Source: Flavobacteriaceae bacterium NBU2977
GTDB taxonomy: Bacteria; Bacteroidota; Bacteroidia; Flavobacteriales; Flavobacteriaceae
NCBI GenBank assembly: GCA_019931105.1
Contig: JAIOUW010000001.1
Location: forward strand, 1,488,001 to 1,552,000
Length of the DNA: 64,000 nucleotides
Direction of reading: 5' to 3'
The notes beneath the pieces were generated by a model. The model made no database searches and was not told where the DNA came from. It worked only from the letters and a program-made list of their open reading frames with translations. Of the stretch, positions 31,669-40,951 are shown piece after piece (the first letter of the stretch is position 1; every line of letters starts with the position of its first letter). A program made the position numbers and the translations under genes.

Positions 31669-31873
31669 GCTTTAAGAAGCTAAAAACTCGATATTCAATT
31701 TTGTGACAGTTCCCCTAAAGGGCATTTAGAACGTTTTTCTGAATGTCTTTTTTCGTTCGAATCTTTAGAACAAAATAGTTGGCCACAAAAGAATCAAGAA
31801 CGGTAAGTGACCATAAACTTAAGCGTGCTATGAAAATGCATGCGCATAGTTTCCATTCTTATATTTTCATCTG

Positions 31874-33274
31874 CTAATCGGTCAGGTCAAACCTGTCTTC
31901 CAACATTTTTATTGCATTGATCAGGGATCTGCCGTCATGATAGTTGGCCTTCCATATTTGGGCTTTCGCCCTGTTTTTTGCCTGGGGACTCGTATCAAGC
32001 CCTGCATCGTACCAACCACCGAACTCATGGTCGATCAAGTATGTATCGATATATTGCCATTGTTTTTTGAACAACTCGTAATAACGGTTTTCTTTCGGAT
32101 ATATTTTTGACATTAATAGCAGTGAGTTCAGTCCTTCTGCCTGTGTCCACCATACTTTTTCATTGTCCTCGATAGTTCGGTCGCCGGTCATTCCCCAATA
32201 ATAGCCTCCTTCATAAAACCCTCCTTTTTTGCGATCCCAACCCCAATCAAGGGCATGGTCTACCATTTTTTTTGCCTTTATCATTGTAGTCGAATCATTT
32301 TCCCTTTCCAAAACGCGGGAAGCTTCCAAAAGCAAAAAGGCGGTTTCGACATCATGGCCAAATGAAACATGGTCTAGGTAAAAATGTTGTTTTCGGTAGG
32401 TTTCTGAAGAATCGCTTAATGACACAGGTGTCCAATCCCTTTGTAGGTGCAGGGTCAAATAACCTTTTTCAGTTGTAATGGTATCTCGGATCAACAGAAG
32501 AAGTTCTTCCAATCGTTTTTTTACCAAAGGATCGGGCCAGACCTCGTAAAGTGCTGTAAAGCTCTCCATAAGATGTATCGACGAGTTTTGGTCCTTCCAG
32601 TCTTTTCGAATGAAATTGTCATAGTTCTTATCGTTTTGCTTTAAGTCGAGCATCCAGGAACCATCCATTTTCAATACATCAAAATAGCCTTTGTATTCAG
32701 GGTCGCGGGCATGTTCTTCCAACCATTGGAAGGTTTTTTTCGCAAGGTCAAGGGCTATGGTATCTTTTGAGACCTTGTAATATGTGGACAGCGCGTATAT
32801 GGCAAATGAATTTCCGTATGTACTTTTGCCCGTAGATAGCAATTTTAGTGAATCGCCGTCTATGCCAAATAGGGTATGGAAACCACCATTTTCTTGATCC
32901 CACATGCGGTCTTTCAGGAATTGGAAACCGTGTTTGGCAATTTGCTCATATTTTCGGTCTTGATAGAATATGGCCAAGGTTGATGCCGTCCAAACATGGC
33001 GGGCCTGGCTTACCAACATTTTGTTCTGCTTCCCTACTTTATTTCATTCACTATCAAAATCGGACCAAAAGCCACCCTGTACACTGTCTATGGCTTTAGG
33101 GTACCAAATCTCGGAAAGCCCATTTAAGGCAACTTGCAGTTCGCGCAATATTTCAGCTTCGTGTGATACGGGTTCGGGATGTTGTTGCCTACAGGAAAAA
33201 CAAAGTATATGACAAGAGAAGACCAAAACCACAGGGAAGCGCCGTAAAAGAGAAATTTCGCCTATGGCAATCAT
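31874..33274 (-). pseudogene. AGE-family epimerase lipoprotein, interrupted by one stop codon
   Basis: The two halves lie in the same frame with a single TGA at 33044-33046 between them. Read through, it is a 466-residue exported protein: lipoprotein signal (LCFSCRQQ), then the (alpha/alpha)6-barrel of the N-acylglucosamine 2-epimerase family (VSQARHVWTAS, HDVETAFLLLEAS, GWDRKKGGFYEGG, KVWWTQAEGLNSL). Relatives have tryptophan at the stop position (DFDSE-W-NKVG), so TGG to TGA explains it. No frameshift is present. Without readthrough only an N-terminal fragment of 76 residues or a restarted 381-residue form would be made. It precedes a transporter and acyltransferase gene set. Confidence 0.85.
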
Positions 33275-33333
33275 TTTGCTTGTTCTAGGTTCTAGATAAA
33301 ACTACTGAAAATTCGGAAAGGTAGGGTTTCGAA

Positions 33334-34077
33334 CTATCGGAATAATATCAGGATGGCACCTAGGGCGGTCAGCACCAAAATCATTTTGCGGTAAAAATCC
33401 TCCTTGATAATTTTCACCAAGCGCAGTCCGATAAAAAATCCGATGAAAATGGCCGGCAATAATTTGAGGTTTATAATCAATGTCTGCGTTGTGATCGTTT
33501 CCCATACATAAATGTGAAAGGGGAGTTTAAAGAGATTGATTATCAGAAACAACCAAGCTGCGGTGCCTATAAATTGATTTTTGGGCACGCGCATGGCCAG
33601 AAAGTAAATATTGCTGAACGCCCCTCCCAGATTGCCGATCATAGTGGTTATTCCGGCCATCATACCTACCATACTTGCGAAAAGCCAATGGCTAGGTACG
33701 GCCTTTGATTTGCGACGGTCCCACCAGTACATCATTGCGACACTTATCAAGATAATGGCCGCCATCCAAATTTTAAAGGTGTTTTCATCAAGATCGTTAC
33801 CGATTAGGACACCGATGAGAATACCAAGAATTATCCATGGGAGAAATTTCAATATATAAGACCATTGGGCATGTCTGTTGTAATAGATCACGGCAAAGAG
33901 ATCGCCGATAATCAGTAAGGGAACCACAATGCCGGTCGATTCTTTTGTTTCAAAGGCCAATGCCATCAACGTAACGTTCACAACAGCTATACCCTTGATC
34001 CCTGCCTTCGACAAACCTATTACCAAGGCGGCCGAAGCAGCAAGCATCCATGCCGTTGGTGATATTTCAGATGTCAT
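33334..34077 (-). CDS. TauE/SafE-family membrane permease
   Basis: A 247-residue polytopic membrane protein (about eight segments) of the TauE/SafE (UPF0721) family, known or proposed to export sulfite or organosulfonate anions. Visible landmarks include SKAGIKGIAVVNVTLMA, GIVVPLLIIGD and GNLGGAFSNIYF. The ATG at 34077 is chosen over a TTG at 34089. The gene is divergent from the symporter and follows the broken epimerase in the same direction, 59 bases upstream of it. Its substrate cannot be read from sequence. Confidence 0.82.
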   Translation of the reverse strand: MTSEISPTAWMLAASAALVIGLSKAGIKGIAVVNVTLMALAFETKESTGIVVPLLIIGDLFAVIYYNRHAQWSYILKFLPWIILGILIGVLIGNDLDENTFKIWMAAIILISVAMMYWWDRRKSKAVPSHWLFASMVGMMAGITTMIGNLGGAFSNIYFLAMRVPKNQFIGTAAWLFLIINLFKLPFHIYVWETITTQTLIINLKLLPAIFIGFFIGLRLVKIIKEDFYRKMILVLTALGAILILFR

Positions 34078-34113
34078 TGAGAGTAGCAAAGACCAGGTTT
34101 AGCGAACAATGGG

Positions 34114-34121
34114 CAAATGTA
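34114..34121 (-). promoter_or_regulatory. -7 box upstream of the TauE-like gene
   Basis: On the minus strand this reads TACATTTG, an exact TAnnTTTG match, 36 bases before the ATG at 34077. The plus-strand symporter has a weaker TATCTTTA 15 bases to the right. Confidence 0.45.
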
Positions 34122-34165
34122 TCCTAAAAAATTCTATCTTTAGCGATCAACCAATTTTCTGACCA

Positions 34166-35977
34166 ATGGAACTCAGCACACTTGACTATAGTTTTATCAT
34201 TGTATTCTTCTCTTTGGTACTTGGTATCGGGGTTTACGTTTCGAAAAAGTCGGGAAAGAATTCGACCGAGTTTTTTCTTTCCGGAAGAACAATGCCCTGG
34301 TGGCTATTGGGCCTCTCTATGGTAGCGACCACCTTTTCTACCGACACCCCGAATTTGGTTACCGATATTGTTCGAACTACAGGTGTTTCTGGCAACTGGG
34401 TTTGGTGGTGCTTCTTATTGACAGGGATGCTCACGGTGTTCGTTTATGCCAAACTCTGGCGTAAATCGAATGTCAATACAGACTTGGAGTTCTATGAAAT
34501 GCGTTATGGCGGCAAGCCGGCAAGTTTTTTAAGAAAATTTCGTGCAGTATATCTCGGGGCCTTGTTCAATATAATAACCATGGCTTCGGTTACCTTGGCC
34601 GCAATAAAAATCGGTGGAATAATGTTGGGTCTTGAACCCTGGGAAACCGTTGTGGGGGCTGGACTTATCACGGTAATTTTTAGCGCGTTGGGAGGTTTTA
34701 AGGGCGTTGTTTATACCGATTTTCTTTTATTTTTTGTGGCTATGTCGGGTGCTATCGGGGCTGCATATTACTTGGTGAATATTCCAGAAGTAGGGGGTAT
34801 TGAGGCATTGATGTCTAATGATAACGTCACGAGTAAATTGAACATCTTACCAGATTTCGATAATACCCAGGTTCTGATTACTCTATTCATCATTCCAATT
34901 GCGGTGCAATGGTGGAGTTCATGGTATCCCGGGGCAGAACCAGGTGGCGGAGGTTATATCGCGCAACGTATGTTGGCGGCCAAGGATGAGAACCATGCGA
35001 TTGGGGCTACTTTTTTCTTCAATATCATGCATTATGCCCTGCGCCCTTGGCCATGGATTTTGGTAGCGTTGGCCTCATTGGTGGTTTATCCTGATATTGC
35101 TAGTATACATGAGGCTTTTCCAAATGTCGCTGAAAGTAAGCTTGGGCATGATTTGGCCTATTCCGCCATGTTGACAAAATTGCCCAGCGGACTTCTTGGC
35201 GTTGTATTGGCCTCTTTGATCGCTGCCTATATGAGTACGATTTCAACGCAATTGAACTGGGGATCTTCTTATATAGTATTCGATTTTTATAAGAGACAAA
35301 TTAATCCTGATGCCACTGAAAAACAGATGGTGGCCGTCGGGAGAATATCAACGATTGCCCTGATGGTCTTGAGTGCCTTATTTGCCCTGACCCTACAGAA
35401 TGCATTTGAGGTATTCGATTTGTTGATACAATTTGGTGCAGGTACCGGGTTGGTTTTTATTCTTCGATGGTTTTGGTGGCGTATCAACGCTTGGAGTGAA
35501 ATTACAGCCATGTTCGCATCTGGTATTCTGGTCATTCTTTTAGCTACTACAGATATAGGGGATTTTCTTTTTGCTCCGGGCACAGGGGTATTTCCAGAGT
35601 GGGCAAATTATCCGTTTGTAGTTGTTGTTACTACGGCCATTTGGTTGACCGCGACTTTTTTGACGCAACCTGAATCGGATGAAACGCTGCGTTCATTCTA
35701 TAAAAAAATACAACCGGGCGGTCCCGGATGGTCAAAAGTGGTCGATAAGGCACAAAATGATAATATCGAGATTGTCAAGGCAGGTGAAAAATGGAGCGTT
35801 CCTTCTGGTATAACGGCAATGGTTCTTGGGGTCGTACTCATCTATTCGATTATGTTCGCAACAGGATATTGGATTTATGGCAAAACGATGTCTGCAATGA
35901 TTTTATCCGCTATTGCCTTGGTTTCTGGATTCTTGTTGATCAAAGCTTGGAACCGAATGAAGGATCATATTTTATAA
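34166..35977 (+). CDS. sodium/solute symporter (SSS family)
   Basis: A 603-residue transporter of the SSS/SGLT family with about 13-14 membrane segments. Landmarks are GIGVYVSKKSGKNSTEFFLSGR near the N-terminus, the STDTPNLVTDIV sodium-site region in segment 2, GGFKGVVYTDFL, and LIAAYMSTISTQLNWGSSY in the middle. It probably imports a sugar, amino sugar or acid with sodium. It lies 11 bases upstream of the acyltransferase gene, so both may serve one catabolic pathway. Confidence 0.88.
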   Translation: MELSTLDYSFIIVFFSLVLGIGVYVSKKSGKNSTEFFLSGRTMPWWLLGLSMVATTFSTDTPNLVTDIVRTTGVSGNWVWWCFLLTGMLTVFVYAKLWRKSNVNTDLEFYEMRYGGKPASFLRKFRAVYLGALFNIITMASVTLAAIKIGGIMLGLEPWETVVGAGLITVIFSALGGFKGVVYTDFLLFFVAMSGAIGAAYYLVNIPEVGGIEALMSNDNVTSKLNILPDFDNTQVLITLFIIPIAVQWWSSWYPGAEPGGGGYIAQRMLAAKDENHAIGATFFFNIMHYALRPWPWILVALASLVVYPDIASIHEAFPNVAESKLGHDLAYSAMLTKLPSGLLGVVLASLIAAYMSTISTQLNWGSSYIVFDFYKRQINPDATEKQMVAVGRISTIALMVLSALFALTLQNAFEVFDLLIQFGAGTGLVFILRWFWWRINAWSEITAMFASGILVILLATTDIGDFLFAPGTGVFPEWANYPFVVVVTTAIWLTATFLTQPESDETLRSFYKKIQPGGPGWSKVVDKAQNDNIEIVKAGEKWSVPSGITAMVLGVVLIYSIMFATGYWIYGKTMSAMILSAIALVSGFLLIKAWNRMKDHIL

Positions 35978-35988
35978 TCCGAGCAATC

Positions 35989-37077
35989 ATGAAAGAAAGA
36001 ATACTTTCGGTCGATATATTTAGGGGCGCGACCATCATTTTGATGATCTTGGTGAACACACCCGGCACATGGTCGGCCGTTTACGCCCCGTTTCTCCATG
36101 CCGAATGGCATGGCTATACGCCGACCGATCTGGTCTTTCCTTTTTTCCTTTTTATTGTAGGCACATCGATTGTCTTTGCCTATAAAAACAAACCGACAAA
36201 CTCGAAGACCTATAAAAAAATTGTGGTTCGAACACTTAAGTTGATCGGACTCGGATTGTTCCTTGGTGCGTTTACACTTAGTTTTCCTTTCATAAAGGAT
36301 TTTGCCGATATCAGATTTCCTGGTGTGCTACAACGTATCGGGGTCGTATTTTTCTTTGCTTCCATTCTATTTCTAAATTTCAATTGGAAGACCTTGATCG
36401 GCATTTGTGCGGTCATTTTGATCGGCTATTGGTTATTAATGGGGTTTGTCCCCGTGCAGGGCATGGAATCTACTTTCGATCGCGCCCCCAACAATCTCGC
36501 CAATTTTATCGACGTAAAGGTTTTCGGATCGCACAATTACAAGGCCGATTACGATCCCGAGGGTCTTCTGAGCACCTTACCAGCTATCTGTAGCTCGTTG
36601 CTGGGAATCTTTACTGGATTGATTTTGATTTCAAAACAAGAAAAAAAGGCCACAATATTGTTTGGTATTGGTGGCGCACTTTTGATTTTAGGACATTTAT
36701 GGGATATCTTCTTTCCGATCAACAAGGCATTATGGACAAGCAGCTTCGTTCTTGTAACTGCAGGATGGGCCAATCTTGTTCTGGCATTGATCTATTACTT
36801 GACCGATGTAAAAGGCGTTAAGTTCGGAAGCATTTTTCGTTATGCAGGGGCGAACGCCATCATACTTTATTTTTTGTCAAGCTTCATCAGTAAAATAATG
36901 GGGATGATAAAGATGACCGAGGATCAATCGTTGCATGGTTGGCTTTTTGATACGGTTTATGTACACGATTTTATGTCGATGCAGCTATCTTCATTGCTGT
37001 ACGGCTTGAGTGTTGTCGCCTTTTACTGCCTATTGGCGTTTGTACTCTTTAGAAAAGGGATTTTCGTGAAGGTTTAG
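35989..37077 (+). CDS. HGSNAT-like (DUF5009) membrane acyltransferase
   Basis: A 362-residue membrane protein of the DUF5009/heparan-alpha-glucosaminide N-acetyltransferase-like family (also called NagX). The N-terminus has RILSVDIFRGATIILMILVNTPGTW, then about ten hydrophobic segments; HAEWHGYTPTDLVFPFFLFIVG is typical. Family members move acetyl groups onto glucosamine in lysosomes; bacterial roles are mostly inferred. An earlier in-frame start at 35791 lies inside the symporter gene and is rejected. Next to an AGE-family epimerase and a symporter, amino sugar use is a reasonable guess. Confidence 0.82.
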   Translation: MKERILSVDIFRGATIILMILVNTPGTWSAVYAPFLHAEWHGYTPTDLVFPFFLFIVGTSIVFAYKNKPTNSKTYKKIVVRTLKLIGLGLFLGAFTLSFPFIKDFADIRFPGVLQRIGVVFFFASILFLNFNWKTLIGICAVILIGYWLLMGFVPVQGMESTFDRAPNNLANFIDVKVFGSHNYKADYDPEGLLSTLPAICSSLLGIFTGLILISKQEKKATILFGIGGALLILGHLWDIFFPINKALWTSSFVLVTAGWANLVLALIYYLTDVKGVKFGSIFRYAGANAIILYFLSSFISKIMGMIKMTEDQSLHGWLFDTVYVHDFMSMQLSSLLYGLSVVAFYCLLAFVLFRKGIFVKV

Positions 37078-37125
37078 TTGTTTTCGGGCACACCTGAATC
37101 GCCATGAAGACTTGAAGAAGATACT

Positions 37126-37725
37126 TTATTCTTTTGCCCCATGTGATGACATCAGCTTTGCGACATATTTGCCGATGACATCAAATTCAAGGTTTACGGC
37201 CGAACCTACTTGATAAGTATTGAACCTGGTATGCTCGTAGGTGTATGGAATAATGGCTACACTGAACGTACTTACTCCCGAATCTATGACGGTAAGGCTA
37301 ACCCCGTCGATTGTAATCGACCCTTTTTCGATGGTCGGGTTGTTTTTAGAGCTGTCATATTCAAAAGAGAAGATCCAACTGCCGTTTTTTTCCTCGATCG
37401 AGGTACATGTCCCTGTTTGGTCTATATGGCCCTGTACTATGTGGCCATCTAGGCGCGAGCCCAAAACCATGGCACGCTCAAGATTTATTTTATCACCTAC
37501 TTCAAGACTTCCCAAATTGGTTTTCTGCAAAGTTTCAGCGATTGCGGTAACGGTATAGACATTTTCATTTAATGAAATTACCGTTAAACATACCCCGTTA
37601 TGTGCAATGCTCTGGTCTATTTTAAGTTCTTGGGCCAAAGAAGAGGCAACGGTCAGGTCAAGGTTGCTTCCGTCTTTTTTTAGGGCCGTAATTTCGCCCA
37701 ATGTTTCGATGATGCCCGTAAACAT
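37126..37725 (-). CDS. ribE: riboflavin synthase alpha chain
   Basis: Riboflavin synthase dismutates two 6,7-dimethyl-8-ribityllumazine molecules to riboflavin. The 199-residue product has the MFTGIIETLGEI start and two tandem lumazine-binding halves (about 1-95 and 96-190), each with a paired NGVCLTV or DGVSLTV strand and a G-H-VQGH/ARTH-like segment (DGHIVQGHID). It is divergent from pdxA. A perfect TACCTTTG box precedes it; no FMN riboswitch is seen. Confidence 0.92.
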   Translation of the reverse strand: MFTGIIETLGEITALKKDGSNLDLTVASSLAQELKIDQSIAHNGVCLTVISLNENVYTVTAIAETLQKTNLGSLEVGDKINLERAMVLGSRLDGHIVQGHIDQTGTCTSIEEKNGSWIFSFEYDSSKNNPTIEKGSITIDGVSLTVIDSGVSTFSVAIIPYTYEHTRFNTYQVGSAVNLEFDVIGKYVAKLMSSHGAKE

Positions 37726-37742
37726 ATTCCGTTTAAATTAAG

Positions 37743-37750
37743 TAGTTTTG
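37743..37750 (+). promoter_or_regulatory. -7 box for pdxA
   Basis: TAGTTTTG is an exact TAnnTTTG match 32 bases before the pdxA ATG. It lies 16 bases from the opposing ribE box, so the two promoters overlap or abut. Confidence 0.5.
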
Positions 37751-37766
37751 TGCCTTAACTCGCTCA

Positions 37767-37774
37767 CAAAGGTA
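37767..37774 (-). promoter_or_regulatory. -7 box for ribE
   Basis: On the minus strand this reads TACCTTTG, an exact TAnnTTTG match, 41 bases before the ribE ATG. Confidence 0.5.
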
Positions 37775-37782
37775 AAGATATA

Positions 37783-38829
37783 ATGCTTGAAAACGTCAAA
37801 ATAAGACTGGGGATATCGGTCGGGGATTTGAACGGAATCGGCTGCGAGGTCATCTTGAAAACTTTTGCCGATTCAAGAATGCTCGATTTTTGTACCCCGA
37901 TAATCTTTGCTTCTAACAAGACCATTTCATTTCAAAAAAACACATTGGGTATTGAAGTAAAATACAACGGTATCAATGAAGCATCAAAAGCAATCGATGG
38001 AAAAATCAATGTCGTAAACGTTTGGAAAGAAGTACCGAACATTCAATTTGGGGAGGCAACAGAAGAAGCGGGCAGATTTGCCATAAAATCGTTAAAAAAA
38101 GCCGTAGAGGCTTTAAAGAACGATGAAATAGACGTGCTGGTCACCGCTCCTATAAACAAGAACAATATTCAGGCCGAAGACTTTGATTTTCCAGGGCATA
38201 CCGACTATTTGGCGCAAGAGTTGCAAGGCGAAAGCTTGATGTTCATGGTAGCCGATAAGCTAAAGATAGGCCTTTTGACAGACCATGTCGCCGTTAAGGA
38301 TGCGCCGGCGGCGATCAATCCGATACTGATACGCACCAAGGTGCGTATAATCGAAAAATCACTTTTAATGGATTTCGGAATTCGACGTCCCAAAGTCGCA
38401 TTATTGGGAATCAATCCACATAGTGGTGACAACGGCGTTATCGGAAAGGAAGATAATGAGGTTTTAAAACCGGTAATCAAAGAGATGTCAGATGCCGGCC
38501 ATTTGGTGTTCGGCCCCTATTCGGCAGACAGTTTCTTTGGTTCAGATATGTATATGAAGTTCGACGCCATCTTGGCGGCCTATCACGACCAAGGCTTGAT
38601 TCCGTTTAAAACATTGTCTTTCGGGAAAGGAGTTAATTTTACAGCCGGGCTTTCAAAGGTACGTACTTCGCCCGATCACGGCACGGCCTATGAAATTGCA
38701 GGCAAAGGAAAAGCAGACCACAGTTCGTTCAAGGAAGCCGTCTTTACGGCCATCGAAATCTATAGAAATCGCACCGAACATCAAGGATTGACCGATAACG
38801 TATTGCAAAAGCAGCGTACAAGGCGATAG
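37783..38829 (+). CDS. pdxA: 4-hydroxythreonine-4-phosphate dehydrogenase
   Basis: PdxA oxidises 4-phosphohydroxy-L-threonine in pyridoxal phosphate synthesis. The 348-residue product carries ISVGDLNGIGCEVILK, DVLVTAPINKNN, the zinc-ligand histidine in FPGHTDYLA, a GINPHSGDNG segment and the late YHDQGLIPFK and TSPDHGTAYEIAGKG motifs. The Glu-rich spacer at GVNFTAG is normal. It lies upstream of the DUF177-rpmF genes, which have their own promoter. Confidence 0.92.
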   Translation: MLENVKIRLGISVGDLNGIGCEVILKTFADSRMLDFCTPIIFASNKTISFQKNTLGIEVKYNGINEASKAIDGKINVVNVWKEVPNIQFGEATEEAGRFAIKSLKKAVEALKNDEIDVLVTAPINKNNIQAEDFDFPGHTDYLAQELQGESLMFMVADKLKIGLLTDHVAVKDAPAAINPILIRTKVRIIEKSLLMDFGIRRPKVALLGINPHSGDNGVIGKEDNEVLKPVIKEMSDAGHLVFGPYSADSFFGSDMYMKFDAILAAYHDQGLIPFKTLSFGKGVNFTAGLSKVRTSPDHGTAYEIAGKGKADHSSFKEAVFTAIEIYRNRTEHQGLTDNVLQKQRTRR

Positions 38830-38899
38830 TAGGTGTTGATATACAATGCATTTGAATCTTTGGGCGGCAATTGAATCAACGTTTATTTTGCTTAACATA

Positions 38900-38929
38900 T
38901 TGGCCATTTTCAAAATAATGTTATCTTTG
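38900..38929 (+). promoter_or_regulatory. promoter of the DUF177-rpmF unit
   Basis: TTG at 38900-38902 and TATCTTTG at 38922-38929 match both halves of the Bacteroidota consensus, with a 19-base spacer. The start ATG follows 47 bases after the box. This is the clearest promoter in the window. Confidence 0.75.
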
Positions 38930-38975
38930 CAGCCCGTTTTGAACGGGTATTTTTGTCGAATTTGTGTTGTATAAG

Positions 38976-39503
38976 ATGAAGCATAAGGAATACTATATTC
39001 CTTTTTCAGGATTGAAGCAGGGTAAACACCGATTTGATTATATAATCGAGAACAAGTTCTTTGAATCTTTTGGGTATAATGAGTTCAATGATGCACATAT
39101 TGAGTTGAATGTGATGCTGAATAAGACAAGTACCATGCTCGAACTTGACTTCGACGCAGAGGGAACGGTCAATGTCGATTGTGACTTGACAAACGAGCCA
39201 TATGATCAACCTGTCGCTTCAGAATTGCAACTCGTAGTGAAATTCGGAGATGAGTTCAACGATGACGATGACGAAATATTGATTATTCCGCATGGCGAGC
39301 ACCAAGTCAATATTGCGCAGTACATATATGAGATGTTGGTCTTGGCGGTACCTCAAAAAAGGGTTCATCCAGGAATTGCAGATGGCACGTTAAAGTCCGA
39401 TGCACTTGATAGATTGGCAGAACTTGGACCAAAAGAGTCAGAAAATAAAGAAGATAATGATCCCAGATGGGATGCTTTAAAAAAATTACTAACGGATAAA
39501 TAA
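38976..39503 (+). CDS. DUF177 (YceD-like) protein
   Basis: A 175-residue protein of the YceD/DUF177 family, which is almost always found directly upstream of rpmF and is implicated in 23S rRNA or L32 handling. The MKHKEYYIPFSGLKQGKHRFDY start, the conserved Cys in VNVDCDLTNEPYDQPV and the acidic FGDEFNDDDDEI segment are typical. A TTG at 38964 is in frame; the ATG at 38976 fits the family start and is chosen. It lies 6 bases before rpmF. Confidence 0.88.
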   Translation: MKHKEYYIPFSGLKQGKHRFDYIIENKFFESFGYNEFNDAHIELNVMLNKTSTMLELDFDAEGTVNVDCDLTNEPYDQPVASELQLVVKFGDEFNDDDDEILIIPHGEHQVNIAQYIYEMLVLAVPQKRVHPGIADGTLKSDALDRLAELGPKESENKEDNDPRWDALKKLLTDK

Positions 39504-39509
39504 GTTACA

Positions 39510-39707
39510 ATGGCACATCCTAAGAGAAAAATTTCGAAGACCAGAAGGGACAAAAGAAGAACACACTATAAAGCTGTTGCCCCGACTTTGGCGACCGACC
39601 CGACTACTGGCGAAATGCACTTGTATCACAGAGCTCATTGGCATGAAGGAAAATTGTACTATAAGGGCCAGGTCTTGATCGATAAGACCGAAGAGGCTGA
39701 AGTATAA
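39510..39707 (+). CDS. rpmF: 50S ribosomal protein L32
   Basis: A 65-residue L32 (bL32). The [21 protein letters not shown] start is the typical L32 head. There are no Cys residues, so it is of the zinc-free type. It is followed by a terminator that separates it from fabH, so fabH probably relies on read-through or its own promoter. Confidence 0.95.
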   Translation: MAHPKRKISKTRRDKRRTHYKAVAPTLATDPTTGEMHLYHRAHWHEGKLYYKGQVLIDKTEEAEV

Positions 39708-39729
39708 CACATTATTCCCTTAAAACTGC

Positions 39730-39758
39730 ACTCCCGTCGTCATTAACGGGAGTTTTTT
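39730..39758 (+). terminator. terminator after rpmF
   Basis: ACTCCCGT and ACGGGAGT form an 8-bp stem with an 8-base loop, followed by TTTTTT. It lies 22 bases after the rpmF stop. Confidence 0.8.
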
Positions 39759-39920
39759 ATGTTTGTATGTTAAATCGGCATGAAATAGACGATATGTATC
39801 AAAGCCGATATGATATTTCAAGAAGTGGCGAAAAGAGGGCATTTTTGGTCGAAAGTCACAAAAAATCAGTACTTTTCACCTCGTTTTGAAGCGTTTTTGA
39901 TATTTAAAATCAATTTTTGA

Positions 39921-40916
39921 ATGGGGAAACTATCAGCAGCTATAACCGCTGTAGGGGGCTATGTTCCGAAATTTGTACTGACCAATAAAATGTTGGAGGG
40001 TATGGTAGAGACCAATGATGAATGGATAACTACAAGAACGGGCATCAAAGAAAGAAGAATCTTAAAGCCCGAGGAAGGCAGTGGTTCCTCCTATCTTGCG
40101 ATCAAAGCCGTAGAGAATCTATTGAGCAAAAAGAACATCGACCCAAAAGACATCGATTTGGTCATAGTTGCAACGGCGACGCCTGATAGTATGGTCGCTT
40201 CGACAGCGGCTTTCGTTGCTTCAGAAATTGGCGCGACCAATGCCTTCGCCTATGATTTGTTGGCGGCCTGTTCAAGTTTTTTGTTCGGAATGTCGACGGC
40301 GGCAAGTTTTATAGAAGCTGGGCGGTATAAAAAGGTACTTCTGATAGGAGCTGATAAAATGTCTTCCATAATCGACTATACCGATAGAACGACTTGCATC
40401 ATTTTTGGTGACGGTGCAGGGGCCGTACTTTTTGAGCCCAACGAAGAGGGTCTCGGATTACAGGACGCCTATTTAAGAGCTGATGGTTCGGGAAGACCAT
40501 TTCTAGGTATGGACGCTGGCGGGTCTTTGTTGCCCGCATCTGAAGAAACGGTAAAAAACAAACAGCACTTTATATATCAGGATGGGAAAACCGTCTTTAA
40601 GTTTGCAGTATCGAACATGGCCGAAGTAGCAGAAACGATCATGGTTCGTAACAATTTGGCGCATACCGATGTTTCTTGGCTGGTGCCGCATCAGGCCAAT
40701 AAGCGCATTATCGATGCCACGGCCAAAAGAATGGGACTCGAGAGTACCAAGGTCATGATGAACATTCAACGATATGGCAATACAACGTCGGCAACGTTGC
40801 CATTGCTATTGAACGACTATGAACATCAACTGAAAAAAGGTGATAATCTGGTATTCGCAGCCTTTGGAGGTGGATTTACTTGGGGTTCCATTTATTTGAA
40901 ATGGGCTTATAATTGA
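39921..40916 (+). CDS. fabH: 3-oxoacyl-ACP synthase III
   Basis: FabH condenses acetyl- (or branched acyl-) CoA with malonyl-ACP to start fatty acid synthesis. The 331-residue thiolase-fold protein has the full triad: Cys117 (LLAACSSF), His257 (VPHQANKRI) and Asn287 (RYGNTTS). The C-terminal GGGFTWGS motif is present. It overlaps the accB upstream region and is followed at once by accB and accC, the order usual in this phylum. Confidence 0.95.
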   Translation: MGKLSAAITAVGGYVPKFVLTNKMLEGMVETNDEWITTRTGIKERRILKPEEGSGSSYLAIKAVENLLSKKNIDPKDIDLVIVATATPDSMVASTAAFVASEIGATNAFAYDLLAACSSFLFGMSTAASFIEAGRYKKVLLIGADKMSSIIDYTDRTTCIIFGDGAGAVLFEPNEEGLGLQDAYLRADGSGRPFLGMDAGGSLLPASEETVKNKQHFIYQDGKTVFKFAVSNMAEVAETIMVRNNLAHTDVSWLVPHQANKRIIDATAKRMGLESTKVMMNIQRYGNTTSATLPLLLNDYEHQLKKGDNLVFAAFGGGFTWGSIYLKWAYN

Positions 40917-40951
40917 CGAGACTAACCGATTGCTTAACTAATATAAATTCA

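Larger units (their letters stand above)
31355..31873. other. intergenic region with hairpins and one microprotein
   Basis: This 519-base stretch holds the hairpin at 31431-31452, the terminator at 31516-31542 and the short reading frame at 31582-31668, listed separately. A 16-codon frame (start 31452) sits between hairpin and terminator and is too short to support. The remaining sequence is AT-rich with no further signal seen. Confidence 0.5.

Noticed and set aside
33044-33046. TGA recoded as tryptophan or selenocysteine in the AGE-family gene
   Set aside because: Other genes in the window use TGA as a normal stop, and no SECIS-like structure is evident after the codon; a nonsense change is simpler.
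37726-37782. An FMN riboswitch controlling ribE
   Set aside because: The gap is only 57 bases, too short for the RFN element, and none of its conserved segments is seen.
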